DNA of 64,000 nt from Aureimonas ureilytica (GCF_001475935.1 NZ_LDQA01000028.1:124001-188000), one strand, 5' to 3'; positions 52,663 through 61,398 are shown, numbered from the stretch's first letter. Translations and numbers: made by a program. The notes: a model not told the origin generated them from the letters alone.

Positions 52663-53151
52663 TCAGTACGGGAAGGAGCACATCACCTGCTTGCCCGCCG
52701 CGTTCACGGCATAGGCCACCACCGAGTCCGTCACGGCGGCTGCGACCTTCAGCGTTCCGTCCGTGGTCGTGGACAGGACGAGCGACTGGCCGCTGGCACC
52801 GGAGACGAGCGCCGGGGTCAGCGTGGCGAGACCGCCAATCTGAATCCAGCAGTATTCGCCCGAGGCCACGTCGGACATCAGGATGCCCGCGCCGAGACCG
52901 GCCGTTTCCGACACGTCGGAGGTGACGACGTTCGTCAGGCCGGTAGAGACGCCGCCGGGGGCGTAGAAGCCCGCGACGTTGCCCTTCACGCCCGGCACGT
53001 TCACGCCGGCATTGTACTGAACGAACCGATAGCGGCGGTTGTCGTGGCTGACGTAGATGTCGCCGATGCCCGGAACGGAGCCGCTTTCGGCCCCGGTCAG
53101 CTGCGCCTGCGTCCACTTCTCGCCCAGCTGGGCGCCAACAAAAGCGGTCAT
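52663..53151 (-). CDS. Capsid decoration/head protein
   Basis: 162 residues, Gly/Val/Thr-rich beta sequence: 'GEKWTQAQLTGAESGSVPGI', 'YNAGVNVPGVKGNVAGFYAP', 'GEYCWIQIGGLATLTPALV'. Small beta proteins immediately after the capsid gene are usually head decoration proteins. It lies 10 bp downstream of the capsid gene and is followed by a strong terminator, so it should be expressed at capsid levels. Confidence 0.65.
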   Translation of the reverse strand: MTAFVGAQLGEKWTQAQLTGAESGSVPGIGDIYVSHDNRRYRFVQYNAGVNVPGVKGNVAGFYAPGGVSTGLTNVVTSDVSETAGLGAGILMSDVASGEYCWIQIGGLATLTPALVSGASGQSLVLSTTTDGTLKVAAAVTDSVVAYAVNAAGKQVMCSFPY

Positions 53152-53161
53152 GTCGGCCTCC

Positions 53162-54127
53162 TTATGCCGCGTCGAGCAGGACGCCCTGCAGCGAACGGTT
53201 CGAACAGGCCATGTTGCCCATCCAGTAGTAGGGGATCACGATGGCGTCCTGATTGATCGGGCGCTTCTCGTCGTCCTGCGTCCACTGCGCATCCTTGTGC
53301 TGGAAGATGTACAGGTAGTCGGTGTTCAGGAAGTAGGCCTTCTCCGCGTTGGTCGCGAAGTTCGCGTTGTCGTCGAAGATCACGTCGGCCGTCTTGTACT
53401 TCAACCCCGTGAAGCCGGCCTGGGCCTGATCGGCGTCGGTATAGCGCTGCAGCTGCTGCTGCGAGGCTTCGAAGACGCTGTAGAAGTCGTGGGACATGAC
53501 GATCACGTCCGGCTTGTCCGCGCCACGATTGAGCGGAAGCCAGAGGCGGTTCATCTCGCCGACGATCGTGTCCTTCGTGTAGGCGTCGGTTCCGGGGATC
53601 TCGCGGAACTTGTTGCGCCAGAACGCCCACGTCGCCGCATCCAGACCGCCGACCGTGCCCTGCCCGTTCGACTGAACGATGTTTGCGAGGCCGTTGGTCT
53701 GGTAGGCCATCGAAGCGTCGGAATAGATGTCCACGGCGAAGTTGTTGGCGGCGGTCTTGAGCGCGTTCGCCTTCTTGGACTTCACCAGATTGACCATCGC
53801 GGACTTGCCGCTGTTCTGGCGAAGCTCGCGGCCGGACGACACGACATGCAGAGCGATCTGCGCCCAATCGAACTTCGCCGACGTGATGATGTCAGAGGCG
53901 TTCGTGTTCAGGGTGTCGTAGCCGCCATACCGCTGATAGGTCTGGTTCTCGGCATATTCGAGCGGCACCTGAATTTCCGTGCCACCATCCAGCGTGCGGA
54001 TGTTGCCCTTCTTCTTCAGGCGGTTGAGCAGAGCATTGTGCTTGCTCACGTTGTCGGCAACGTCGGTTGCCGAATTGCGCATGGTCGTCGAGACCATCTG
54101 CGTGAAAACTGCGGATGGGGTCGCCAT
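53162..54127 (-). CDS. Phage major capsid protein
   Basis: 321 residues. 'LDGGTEIQVPLEYAENQTYQ' and 'TSAKFDWAQIALHVVSSGRE' form the N-arm/E-loop-like region, 'AMVNLVKSKKANALKTAANN' the spine helix, and 'WTQDDEKRPINQDAIVIPYY' with 'WMGNMACSNRSLQGVLLD' the C-terminus. It belongs to the podovirus-type HK97-fold capsids without an N-terminal delta domain; a separate scaffold gene lies upstream. Distinct from the GTA capsid at 711. Confidence 0.88.
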   Translation of the reverse strand: MATPSAVFTQMVSTTMRNSATDVADNVSKHNALLNRLKKKGNIRTLDGGTEIQVPLEYAENQTYQRYGGYDTLNTNASDIITSAKFDWAQIALHVVSSGRELRQNSGKSAMVNLVKSKKANALKTAANNFAVDIYSDASMAYQTNGLANIVQSNGQGTVGGLDAATWAFWRNKFREIPGTDAYTKDTIVGEMNRLWLPLNRGADKPDVIVMSHDFYSVFEASQQQLQRYTDADQAQAGFTGLKYKTADVIFDDNANFATNAEKAYFLNTDYLYIFQHKDAQWTQDDEKRPINQDAIVIPYYWMGNMACSNRSLQGVLLDAA

Positions 54128-54130
54128 CGT

Positions 54131-55183
54131 TTATCGGTCCTTCTGAGCGTCGTCGAACGCCTGGGCGAGAAGCTCGTCCTCGGTCAGGTTTCGCGACTTG
54201 CCGGTGGATGTTGAGGTGACGTTGACGCTGGCGGCGCGCCGAGCGTCGGCCGTCCGCCTCGGGTCCGGCGCGGCAGCGGCCGGTTTCGCGGCGGCTGCGG
54301 CTTTCGCCCTCAGGTCGGGATCGGCGTTTACGGCCATGTCATAGGCCCGGTTGAACACGGCTTCGTTCGAAGCGGCGTCACCGAGCTTGGACCGCGCCAT
54401 TCTGATGAAGTGAACCATGTCCGCTTCGGCGATTGAAGCGTAGAGCGGCTTGTCCTTCGACAAGCGGCTGATTTCCTCTTCCGCCGCGCGGGCCGTCTGG
54501 TCCGCGTCCAAGGTCTCCCGCACCATCGCCTGAACATCGGCGGGCTTCACGCCGGCCGAGGCCTGGGGCTGCGGTACGGGAGGAAGTCGGGCTTGGCCGG
54601 TCAGGACGGCAACGAGCATGTCGCGCGCCTCGTACCGGTCAGCAATCTGGATCAGGGTTCCGATGGGGTCCGCGTCCAGCTGGCGCTGCACTCCCATCAG
54701 GAAGTCCACGGCGAAGGTCGGCGTCACCGCGCGCCCGTCCGCCATCTGGCGACCCTCGAACAGGTCGCGGTTCTTCTCGATCACGTCCACGAACGGCTTG
54801 AACGCGCCGATCTGACGACCCTGCTCGGACATGCGGGCGTGAAGCTCGGTGTCGCGGGCGGCGATCTTCGCCTGAACATCGGCCGGGATTTTCTTCCAGT
54901 CCTCGTCCATGCCGTTCCAGTTGGGCGGCAGAGCAACGGCAGGCGTCTGGGTCTCGGTCGCGGTCTGGTCGTCACCACCCTCTTCGCCTTCTACGGCAGC
55001 AGGTTGAGCGTCATCGCCGGCCGGTTCGTCACCACCCTCGCCGGACGTGAACTTGCCGTCGTCGCCGCGCGCCGCGCCGTTGTCGCGCTCCAGCTGGTCC
55101 CAGACCGCACCGAGCGCGTCGTCATCGTTCAGCGCGGAGAAGTCGGGCGCCGCCTCGGTCTGGATGGCCTGAACGTCGCTCAT
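54131..55183 (-). CDS. Phage scaffolding protein
   Basis: 350 residues, acidic and low-complexity at the N-terminus ('DDDALGAVWDQLERDNGAAR', 'EGEEGGDDQTATETQTP'), with a helical core ('PADVQAKIAARDTELHARM') and a basic Arg/Ala-rich C-terminal end. Immediately upstream of the capsid gene by 3 bp. This composition and position are those of an internal head scaffold, with the basic C-terminus likely contacting capsid. Confidence 0.78.
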   Translation of the reverse strand: MSDVQAIQTEAAPDFSALNDDDALGAVWDQLERDNGAARGDDGKFTSGEGGDEPAGDDAQPAAVEGEEGGDDQTATETQTPAVALPPNWNGMDEDWKKIPADVQAKIAARDTELHARMSEQGRQIGAFKPFVDVIEKNRDLFEGRQMADGRAVTPTFAVDFLMGVQRQLDADPIGTLIQIADRYEARDMLVAVLTGQARLPPVPQPQASAGVKPADVQAMVRETLDADQTARAAEEEISRLSKDKPLYASIAEADMVHFIRMARSKLGDAASNEAVFNRAYDMAVNADPDLRAKAAAAAKPAAAAPDPRRTADARRAASVNVTSTSTGKSRNLTEDELLAQAFDDAQKDR

Positions 55184-55587
55184 TGGATTGTCGCCCCTTC
55201 TTCAGCGGTACCGCCCATTTCGTCGTAGATGCGGTTGAGGTCGACTTCTTCCTGGCGAGCGCGGGCTATCCGGCGGGCCATATCGACGCGCATGTTCGCT
55301 TCCGCACGCGCCTGCTCGGCAGCCGTCCAGTCCTGCACCTCGGCCTCAGTCGGCCGAACATTCGCACGGCAAGCGGCCTCGATTTCCCGCCGAGTGCGCT
55401 CCCGCGCCTCGTAATTGGCTGCCGCCTGAGCAGCTGCGACCATATCGGCGCGAACGATCTCCTCGACGAAAGCCGTCGCCACGCCGAAGATGAGCGCTAC
55501 GTCCGCCGAGGAAAACTCGGAGTCCCGAGCCGTCTCGATGATGAGTTTTCGGCGAGCCCATGTCAGATGCGTGGGAAGCTCGCTCAT
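55180..55587 (-). CDS. Phage hypothetical protein with HTH-like N-terminus
   Basis: 135 residues. The N-terminal half resembles a helix-turn-helix ('RDSEFSSADVALIFGVATAF'); the rest is a long charged helix ('EAEVQDWTAAEQARAEANMR'). Both ends overlap the neighbouring genes by 4 bp. Not recognised. Confidence 0.55.
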   Translation of the reverse strand: MSELPTHLTWARRKLIIETARDSEFSSADVALIFGVATAFVEEIVRADMVAAAQAAANYEARERTRREIEAACRANVRPTEAEVQDWTAAEQARAEANMRVDMARRIARARQEEVDLNRIYDEMGGTAEEGATIQ

Positions 55588-55838
55588 CGGACGCCACCCC
55601 GAGCCAATCCGGCGCTCTGCTCAAAAATCGTGCCCAACCCTGCTTGGGCCTGCGGATTCGGCACAAACTGAGAGGCGAGCGCGTGGCGCTGCAGTTCATG
55701 GTTTTGCGCGAGATCAGTCCGACGCTGAATGTTGGCGAAATGGTCCTTCGCCAAGAACTCCACCGCCTCGATCAACTCTTCGCGGCTCAGTTCGGTGAGC
55801 GGCTTGGCCTTCCAGCAGATCACTCGGGAAATGCTCAT
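55584..55838 (-). CDS. Small phage hypothetical protein
   Basis: 84 residues. A helical segment 'LTELSREELIEAVEFLAKDH' and a Gln/Ala-rich tail. Translationally coupled at both ends by 4-bp overlaps between the portal and scaffold genes. Function unknown. Confidence 0.55.
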   Translation of the reverse strand: MSISRVICWKAKPLTELSREELIEAVEFLAKDHFANIQRRTDLAQNHELQRHALASQFVPNPQAQAGLGTIFEQSAGLARGGVR

Positions 55839-56125
55839 CGAAACTCCTCGCTGACCTGCAACCCGCGCTTGGCGGCAAAGGCCTTGTTCCTGATCTTGCC
55901 GCCGGTCGGGCTCTTGAAGTCGCCCGCTTCGACGCAGTTGTTCCGCTTCAGATCCTCGCGGCGCTCATGCCGCGTGGTGATCGTCCGCCCGTCGATCGGG
56001 CTCGTGTATTCGGGCATGACCGGCGTCATCTGAGGGATCGCCAGCGGGCCGTCCGGCACCGTCATCGGCTCGCCGGTCGCCCGGTCTCGAAAGCACCCAT
56101 CCCGCCAGACATACCGATCGGCCAT
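55835..56125 (-). CDS. Small phage hypothetical protein downstream of portal
   Basis: 96 residues. 'MADRYVWRDGCFRDRATGEP' at the start and a Lys-rich C-terminus ('FKSPTGGKIRNKAFAAKRG'). Short proteins of this kind commonly follow portal genes in rhizobial podoviruses. ATG 56125 is favoured over the upstream one because the terminator and ribosome-binding site (GGGTGG) directly precede it. Confidence 0.6.
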   Translation of the reverse strand: MADRYVWRDGCFRDRATGEPMTVPDGPLAIPQMTPVMPEYTSPIDGRTITTRHERREDLKRNNCVEAGDFKSPTGGKIRNKAFAAKRGLQVSEEFR

Positions 56126-56139
56126 CGCACCACCCGAAA

Positions 56140-56167
56140 TGAAAAACGCGCCGATCAAGCCGGCGCC
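56140..56167 (-). terminator. Late-region terminator with TTTTTCAT tail overlapping the portal stop
   Basis: Stem GCGCCG / CGGCGC (56148-56166) with a loop that contains the portal stop codon, followed on the minus strand by GTTTTTCATT. Confidence 0.65.
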
Positions 56168-58272
56168 GGTCCACCGAATGAGGGAGGCGCGGGCGGCGTC
56201 ATCAGCTGGCGCTGCTTCAGGCCGAGTTCGGCGCGCTTGATCTCCAGGTCGAGGCCCTTCAGCTGGAGGTCCATGCGCTTGATGTCCTGATCAAGCTGCT
56301 TGCCGGCGATGTCGGCCTGACCGGTCGCCTGCTTGATCTGGCCGTCGATCGCCCTGTTCTGGAGGTCGGCGTACAGCAGCTTCGCCTTGCCCTCCTGCTC
56401 GGCCTTCGCGGCCTCGGCAGCGGGATCGGTCTTCGGTTGTCCGGCAGCTTCCTTCGCCTGCGCCACCATCTCGTCCAGCGCGTCTTCGACCGATTTGCCC
56501 AAGTTGAACATGCGGGAGAAGGACGAGAAGATTTCGACGGCGACGTTCATGGGCAGCGCGCCCTGCTGCACCAGCGGGCCGACAGCGGCGAAATAGCCCG
56601 ACGCGGCAGTCATGAACTCGGTCGCCTCCTGCTTCTGGCGCGTCAGGTCGGCCTTGATCGTCGAGTCCGTCTCCACGTCGATGCGATAGTAGGTCGCCAC
56701 GCGCTGGCGCATGAGGGCTTGCAGCTGCATGAGGTGCTGGAGCTTGGCCTGTCGCGCCTGCTGGAACACCTGCATCGCTTGCGGGTCGGGCTGGCCGGTC
56801 TGCGGGGTCGGCTGAGGCGGCATCGGCGCGGGCGCCTGCTGCATCTCTTCAGGCGTCGGCTCGATCTGGATTTCGGTCATGGCGGTGAGCGTGGCCGGCG
56901 AGAACTTCGTCGGGATGATCTCGGCCATCATCAGGAACAGGTCGCGGGCGGCCCGCTCCATCATGCGCTGCATCTTCTGGATTCGCAGCGAACCCCATTG
57001 TGCCTTGATCTGCTGCGCGCCCAGCGTCTCGGCCGCCTTGGACGCGCCGCGCACGATGTCCGAAATGCCGGTGATCTCGTAGATGGCCTGCTTCGTCAGG
57101 TCACGGTTCTTGTAGAGCTCGGCCAGGACGACGACGAGCTTTTCGACAGGCCAGAACGCGATGGCGCCAGCGATCCCGCCGTTCTGCGCCCACTGTTCGA
57201 AATCCTTGATCGGCACGAACTCGTTGTCGTCAGCGTCGAGAAGCGACTGAAGCTCGGTCTGGTCGCCCCCATACCAGCCTTTGACGCGCAGTTGCTTCGT
57301 CACCATGCGAATGCGCTGCGTGGTGATGTCTAGTTCGTCGGCCAGCTTACGGTAGATCGAGAACGGGTTCACCGGCATGAGCCGGCCCGTGACCTCGATG
57401 GGCTGAACCGGCGTCGCGATCGGGAAGAAATTCGAGAGCCCGAGCGGGTCGTCTACCATCTTCAGAATGGTGCCCTGCCCGGCCGAGATAAACAGGACGC
57501 GCTTCGTCCGCTTGTCCCAGACCTCCCAGACGATGCGGTCGGCGTCGTCGTCCTCTTCGACCTCGCCCGGCTCGGCCTGGGAAGACACGAGGCCGGCGTC
57601 GGCAAACCCGGAGATGTCCTCCTTCTGCATCGCATGGCGGAAGGCCCACCAAGGCACATCGCTCCAGCGCCGGGCCGGGCCATGCCTCGCGTCCCGCCAG
57701 CTGACCGCCTCGAACGAGATGCGCTCGTTGGACTGCTGCGCGGCTTCAGTCGGCTCTACCGGGGCTGGCGCGTCCGATGCCGCCTCGTCGCGCTCTTCCA
57801 TCTCCGCGCGGCCGGTGTCGGCATCCACGAAATCGCTGTGAAAGCGCAGACGGATCAAGCCGCGCCCGGCCAGGAAGCCATCCTGTGCCATGCCTTCCAT
57901 CTCGACTTGCAGCTTGCCGTCATCGACCTGAACGCGGATCGCGCGCTCCAGCATCTCGGCGAAGTCCTTGGCGACAGGATCGTCCGAGCCATAGCGGCGG
58001 CGCACATCCGGGGCCGGGGCCGAGTTGATGACGGCCGGAACGATCGTCTCCACGTTCGCGAAGAGGATGTTGAAATCGTAGTTCGTGGAGCCGGGCGCTT
58101 CTGTGTTCTCGGCCGTGGACCGCTCACCCGTATAGGCCGCCGTCGCCTTCGCCGCGTCTTCCAGCCAGTTCTTCTCGCGCTTCCCGGCGTCTTCGATCCG
58201 GCCGAGCCATTTGCGCGCCTCGTCTCGCAGTGCGCGGCCCTGATCGGTCTGGCTATCGGCGGTCTTGGACAT
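56155..58272 (-). CDS. Phage portal protein (P22-like)
   Basis: 705 residues, the large portal class. 'EAPGSTNYDFNILFANVETI' and 'VPAVINSAPAPDVRRRYGSD' near the N-terminus, 'GMAQDGFLAGRGLIRLRFHS', 'LDITTQRIRMVTKQLRVKGW' (stem region), 'GASKAAETLGAQQIKAQWGS', and a long Gln/Lys-rich coiled-coil barrel-like C-terminus (about 620-690). The ATG at 58272 has GAGGGG upstream. Confidence 0.85.
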   Translation of the reverse strand: MSKTADSQTDQGRALRDEARKWLGRIEDAGKREKNWLEDAAKATAAYTGERSTAENTEAPGSTNYDFNILFANVETIVPAVINSAPAPDVRRRYGSDDPVAKDFAEMLERAIRVQVDDGKLQVEMEGMAQDGFLAGRGLIRLRFHSDFVDADTGRAEMEERDEAASDAPAPVEPTEAAQQSNERISFEAVSWRDARHGPARRWSDVPWWAFRHAMQKEDISGFADAGLVSSQAEPGEVEEDDDADRIVWEVWDKRTKRVLFISAGQGTILKMVDDPLGLSNFFPIATPVQPIEVTGRLMPVNPFSIYRKLADELDITTQRIRMVTKQLRVKGWYGGDQTELQSLLDADDNEFVPIKDFEQWAQNGGIAGAIAFWPVEKLVVVLAELYKNRDLTKQAIYEITGISDIVRGASKAAETLGAQQIKAQWGSLRIQKMQRMMERAARDLFLMMAEIIPTKFSPATLTAMTEIQIEPTPEEMQQAPAPMPPQPTPQTGQPDPQAMQVFQQARQAKLQHLMQLQALMRQRVATYYRIDVETDSTIKADLTRQKQEATEFMTAASGYFAAVGPLVQQGALPMNVAVEIFSSFSRMFNLGKSVEDALDEMVAQAKEAAGQPKTDPAAEAAKAEQEGKAKLLYADLQNRAIDGQIKQATGQADIAGKQLDQDIKRMDLQLKGLDLEIKRAELGLKQRQLMTPPAPPSFGGPAPA

Positions 58273-58282
58273 GCGGCCCCTC

Positions 58283-58320
58283 AAAGAAAAGCCCTGTCCG
58301 GCGCCAGTGCCGGGCGGGGC
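58283..58320 (-). terminator. Late-region terminator before the portal gene
   Basis: GCCCTGTCCGGC (58291-58302) pairs with GCCGGGCGGGGC (58309-58320) with two G-U type pairs, followed on the minus strand by TTTTCTTTG. It has the same placement as the other late terminators, but the tail is not CAT. Confidence 0.6.
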
Positions 58321-58334
58321 ATGTCATCGCTCGA

Positions 58335-58742
58335 TCAGTTCTTGCGGCCGGACTTGCCGGTCTTCACCGCGCCGTCATCCACCCCGGCCGCTTCCGGGTT
58401 CAGCTTGTCCTCGGGCTCGCCGCCGACATGCTCATCGATCGCGGCCTGCTCGTCCTTCGCCTGATCGTCGCTGACGTTCGAGGCGTTGTTGCCCTGGTCC
58501 ACCGTGCCAGCGTCTTCGGCCAGCGGGTTTCCGCCGTTGTCCTCGGCCGGGGGCGTGATCCCATCGTTCGACAGGTAGCGGCCGATCTCGGGAAGCTCTT
58601 CGGTGAAGCGGTCGAGAAGCTTCGTGTTGGGCTTCTTGCCGCTGTAGATCAGCAGGGAGGCGCGGCGGCCCGCCAAGGCGCGCTCACCGCCACGGAACTG
58701 CTTCAAGACGCTCTGGAACGCCTGTTCGTCGATGTCGGCCAT
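58335..58742 (-). CDS. Phage hypothetical acidic protein
   Basis: 135 residues. The N-terminal 50 residues are helical and basic ('FQSVLKQFRGGERALAGRRA'); the rest is acidic and disordered (many Asp/Glu/Asn, 'PAEDNGGNPLAEDAGTVDQG') with a basic C-terminal tip (KTGKSGRKN). Encoded between the lipoprotein and portal genes and bounded by terminators on both sides. Not recognised. Confidence 0.55.
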   Translation of the reverse strand: MADIDEQAFQSVLKQFRGGERALAGRRASLLIYSGKKPNTKLLDRFTEELPEIGRYLSNDGITPPAEDNGGNPLAEDAGTVDQGNNASNVSDDQAKDEQAAIDEHVGGEPEDKLNPEAAGVDDGAVKTGKSGRKN

Positions 58743-58756
58743 GTGATCCTCACGAA

Positions 58757-58781
58757 TGAAAAAGCCCGCAGAGCGCGGGCC
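58757..58781 (-). terminator. Late-region terminator with TTTTTCAT tail, after the lipoprotein gene
   Basis: Perfect 6-bp stem GCCCGC / GCGGGC with a 5-nt loop (58764-58780), followed on the minus strand by TTTTTCATTC and then the ATG at 58742. Confidence 0.7.
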
Positions 58782-58790
58782 GGTTGGTCT

Positions 58791-58973
58791 TCATGGGTCT
58801 GGGCTGCAATAGCTGGCAGCAGGGTGCAAGCATCGCCGCAAGTCGTTGACTTGCTTTTCCAAAGCGCTGATCCTGTCCTCAGCAGTCGGCGCCGTCAGCG
58901 CAGTTGAGGCGAGATCGATCATCGCGCAGGCGCTTAGCGTCGCGATAAATATGTAGGCCACATTCTTCAGCAT
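58791..58973 (-). CDS. Small phage lipoprotein with coiled coil
   Basis: 60 residues. A hydrophobic leader (MLKNVAYIFIATLSAC) ends in a lipobox-like L-S-A-C, predicting lipidation at Cys16. The mature ~45 residues contain a heptad-like helix ('TAEDRISALEKQVNDLRRCL') and two further cysteines. It could be an outer-membrane spanin (Rz1-like) or an exclusion lipoprotein, but it lies next to the terminase rather than the lysis genes. AAGGAAG upstream of the ATG. Confidence 0.6.
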   Translation of the reverse strand: MLKNVAYIFIATLSACAMIDLASTALTAPTAEDRISALEKQVNDLRRCLHPAASYCSPDP

Positions 58974-58985
58974 GATCGGCTTCCT

Positions 58986-60368
58986 TCATCTGCGCCTTTT
59001 GCGCCGGCGCACCATGGCGTCCACCGCCTCCCTCACCGACAGATTGCCCTGGATCACGCCGTCATCGCCGGCCACGTAGCCCAAATCCTTCGGCTTGGTC
59101 GGCGGCTGGTAGGCGGGAGCGGCGTCCTTCCACGACAGGCCGAGATAGCGGAAGCTGGAGCCGATATGCTCGGCCCAATCCTTCACCGGGTTGTCGCGGA
59201 ACGTCTTTCGCTCGTCGTCCCACTCCCGGCGATAGCTCTTCAGGCCTTCCAGCCCGTCGCCGCATCGGCCCTCGTCGAAATAGGCCACCTTGATCGTCTC
59301 GCGCCCGGCATGGATGCCCTCGGCCACGCTCACCATCGGCACGACCTTGGGGTTCCGCTTCATCGACTTCAGCAGGTCGAAGCGAGTGCGGTTCACGCCC
59401 CATCCGGCCGGCGCCATGATGTCGTGGGGCACATAGTCGGTGCCGTGATAACCGCGCTCGTCGAGCCAGGCGCACCACTGAGCAAGGTCGTCGCTGTCCG
59501 GCCGGTAGAAGTCCACGACATGCGGTCGGCCGTCGTAGACCTGGAAGCACCAGATCGGATTGTTGACCGCCTTGCCCAAGTCCCATGCCGTGTGAACGGG
59601 ATGGTGCGGGTTGATCGGCACAAGGCCGATGCGCCCTTCCCGCTCGGCCCGGTTCATCTCCGAGCCCCAATACGCGCCGACCATCGCGCCAGAGAACGAA
59701 CACTCGTATTCTTGTTCGAAGATGGCGAGGCCTAAGTCCTCACCGTGCAGCGTCTGATATTCCTCCAGCGCCTCTCCCAGATCAGCTTCCGTCAACGCGC
59801 GGGTGTCGCGGATACTGAGCACTTCGGAGAACCACAATGGGTTGCTCGTAGCCTTATCCAGCATCGCCTTAGCGTGATTGTTGCCACGCGGCGTGGTGAT
59901 GAAGGCGGCGAAACCTTTCGTCTCGCGGATCATGGGCGAGTGATAGGCCCAGGCGGAAGGGTTGGAGAGCGCCCATTCGGAATAGGCGATGCCCTTGGGA
60001 CCGGCACCTACCGTTGCGTCGTATCGATCAGAACCGATCAGCTGAAACGTCGCCCCGTTCGTCAGTTCGATGAACATGTCATCGTCCTGCATCCGCTTGA
60101 TGATCTCAGGCGGGAAGGCTTCGAAGATGCGGCGCTTTCCCGTGTGGCCATTCACGCCGTTCCAGATCGCCTTGCGGGCCTGCTTGTACTCGGGGAAGCA
60201 ATGCCAATAGGTGCCGGGGTCTTTCCACGCGATTTCCCGCATGGCGTTCAGAACGATTTCGTCTTTGCCCGCCCGGCGATGCCAGATCGCCATAAGGCGG
60301 TCGTGGGTGCGGTTCACCAGCGCCTCGTGGAAGCGGCGCTGATACCAGCGAACCCGGAACTCGTGCAT
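58986..60368 (-). CDS. Phage terminase large subunit
   Basis: 460 residues. The ATPase P-loop is the deviant form 'WHRRAGKDEIVLNAM' (Lys35). 'GPKGIAYSEWALSNPSAW' is the Walker B region with 'SEW' in place of DE, as in several podovirus terminases. The nuclease domain includes 'VHTAWDLGKAVNNPIWCFQV' with the catalytic Asp and 'GYHGTDYVPHDIMAPAGWG'. The start overlaps the TerS stop (ATGA). Confidence 0.85.
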   Translation of the reverse strand: MHEFRVRWYQRRFHEALVNRTHDRLMAIWHRRAGKDEIVLNAMREIAWKDPGTYWHCFPEYKQARKAIWNGVNGHTGKRRIFEAFPPEIIKRMQDDDMFIELTNGATFQLIGSDRYDATVGAGPKGIAYSEWALSNPSAWAYHSPMIRETKGFAAFITTPRGNNHAKAMLDKATSNPLWFSEVLSIRDTRALTEADLGEALEEYQTLHGEDLGLAIFEQEYECSFSGAMVGAYWGSEMNRAEREGRIGLVPINPHHPVHTAWDLGKAVNNPIWCFQVYDGRPHVVDFYRPDSDDLAQWCAWLDERGYHGTDYVPHDIMAPAGWGVNRTRFDLLKSMKRNPKVVPMVSVAEGIHAGRETIKVAYFDEGRCGDGLEGLKSYRREWDDERKTFRDNPVKDWAEHIGSSFRYLGLSWKDAAPAYQPPTKPKDLGYVAGDDGVIQGNLSVREAVDAMVRRRKRRR

Positions 60369-60826
60369 CACTTCTTCGGCTCGGCCTCGTAGACGGTCTG
60401 GAACACGACACCCACCGGGCCGCCATCCTTGCCAATCAGCTCCATCTGGCTTCGATCGCCATATTTCTTCGGCTGGAGCTTGCCAGCCATCCATTTGCGA
60501 GCATCAACCCGCAGGACAGATCGTTTCAGCACCTCGCCATTCTCGCGCCAGCCCTGTTGCGCGCCATCGGCGTCGAACTTTTCCATGAGGTCGTTTCGGC
60601 CGTCATCGGCGATGTCGAGGATCTCGTCGAACAGGGCGTCGGCCTGGGCCTCGCGCGCGCGGGCGTATTGCTCCGCAAAGGCCGCGTTGGAAGCCAACCA
60701 TTTGAACACCGTCGATTGCGCGGGCGTGTCAGGGTCACGGCAGATAGCCCGCAAGCTCTCCCCGTTCGCGATCCGCTCGCAGATCATGTCTCCCGTCTCT
60801 TCGGTGAACTCGCTGACCCGTGTCAT
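60368..60826 (-). CDS. Phage terminase small subunit
   Basis: 152 residues. The N-terminal HTH ('TGDMICERIANGESLRAICR', 'STVFKWLASNAAFAEQYARA') recognises the packaging site. The core 'KRSVLRVDARKWMAGKLQPK' and 'KKYGDRSQMELIGKDGG' is the typical bacteriophage small terminase sequence. Followed by TerL with a 4-bp overlap. Confidence 0.9.
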   Translation of the reverse strand: MTRVSEFTEETGDMICERIANGESLRAICRDPDTPAQSTVFKWLASNAAFAEQYARAREAQADALFDEILDIADDGRNDLMEKFDADGAQQGWRENGEVLKRSVLRVDARKWMAGKLQPKKYGDRSQMELIGKDGGPVGVVFQTVYEAEPKK

Positions 60827-60829
60827 GCC

Positions 60830-61294
60830 CTAGCTTGCCTGCAATGCGATGATGGAGAAGCGGACACCGGCCGCTGGTTCGGTCGGCACATAGCCGGAGA
60901 GCTTCAGCAGATCCGTGAGGACGGCCGAGACACCGGGGAGCGCCCTAGTCCGCGTCCCGTAGATGATCGCGCCTCCATAGAGCTTGCCCGCCACCCAAGG
61001 CTGCTGCTGGTCATCGAGAAACTGCATCACCTTGAAGTCGGGCGGGCTCTTCGTGTTGTTCTCCACGGCGAGGATCGACACGGCGGGCTCGGCGGTGAAT
61101 GTCCGGGTGAACATCATTGTGGCCATGCCGGCATTATCCAGCGCTCCGGTCTGGGCTGACGTGATGCGCGGGTGCTGGTGATCGGCGCGAGGGACCAGTG
61201 TCATGTTGCCGGGCTTGGCCGTTCCTGTCTCGGGAAGCGGAGCCACGTCGGCAAGCTGGATGCCCTGCTGCTGGTCGTAGGTGATCGCGGGCAT
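60830..61294 (-). CDS. Phage structural protein upstream of terminase
   Basis: 154 residues, beta-rich. 'MPAITYDQQQGIQLADVAPL' then 'MTLVPRADHQHPRITSAQT', and 'FTAEPAVSILAVENNTKSPP'. The 'ADHQHP' motif followed by strands is found at the end of tail fibre or decoration proteins. Four bp before TerS. Position upstream of the terminases is unusual for a fibre. Start at 61294 with AGGGAG. Confidence 0.55.
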   Translation of the reverse strand: MPAITYDQQQGIQLADVAPLPETGTAKPGNMTLVPRADHQHPRITSAQTGALDNAGMATMMFTRTFTAEPAVSILAVENNTKSPPDFKVMQFLDDQQQPWVAGKLYGGAIIYGTRTRALPGVSAVLTDLLKLSGYVPTEPAAGVRFSIIALQAS

Positions 61295-61311
61295 GTCGCG
61301 CTCCCTAAAAC

Positions 61312-61339
61312 GCAAAAAGGCCCGCCGAAGCGAGCCCTT
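61312..61339 (-). terminator. Terminator before the structural protein gene
   Basis: Imperfect GGGCTCGC-TTCG-GCGGGCC hairpin followed on the minus strand by TTTTTGCG. Same placement as the other late terminators. Confidence 0.6.
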
Positions 61340-61398
61340 CTCATAGTTCCTGACACTATCAATACTTGTAGGGGCTTATGTGAAAAGGGTCAAGCGTA

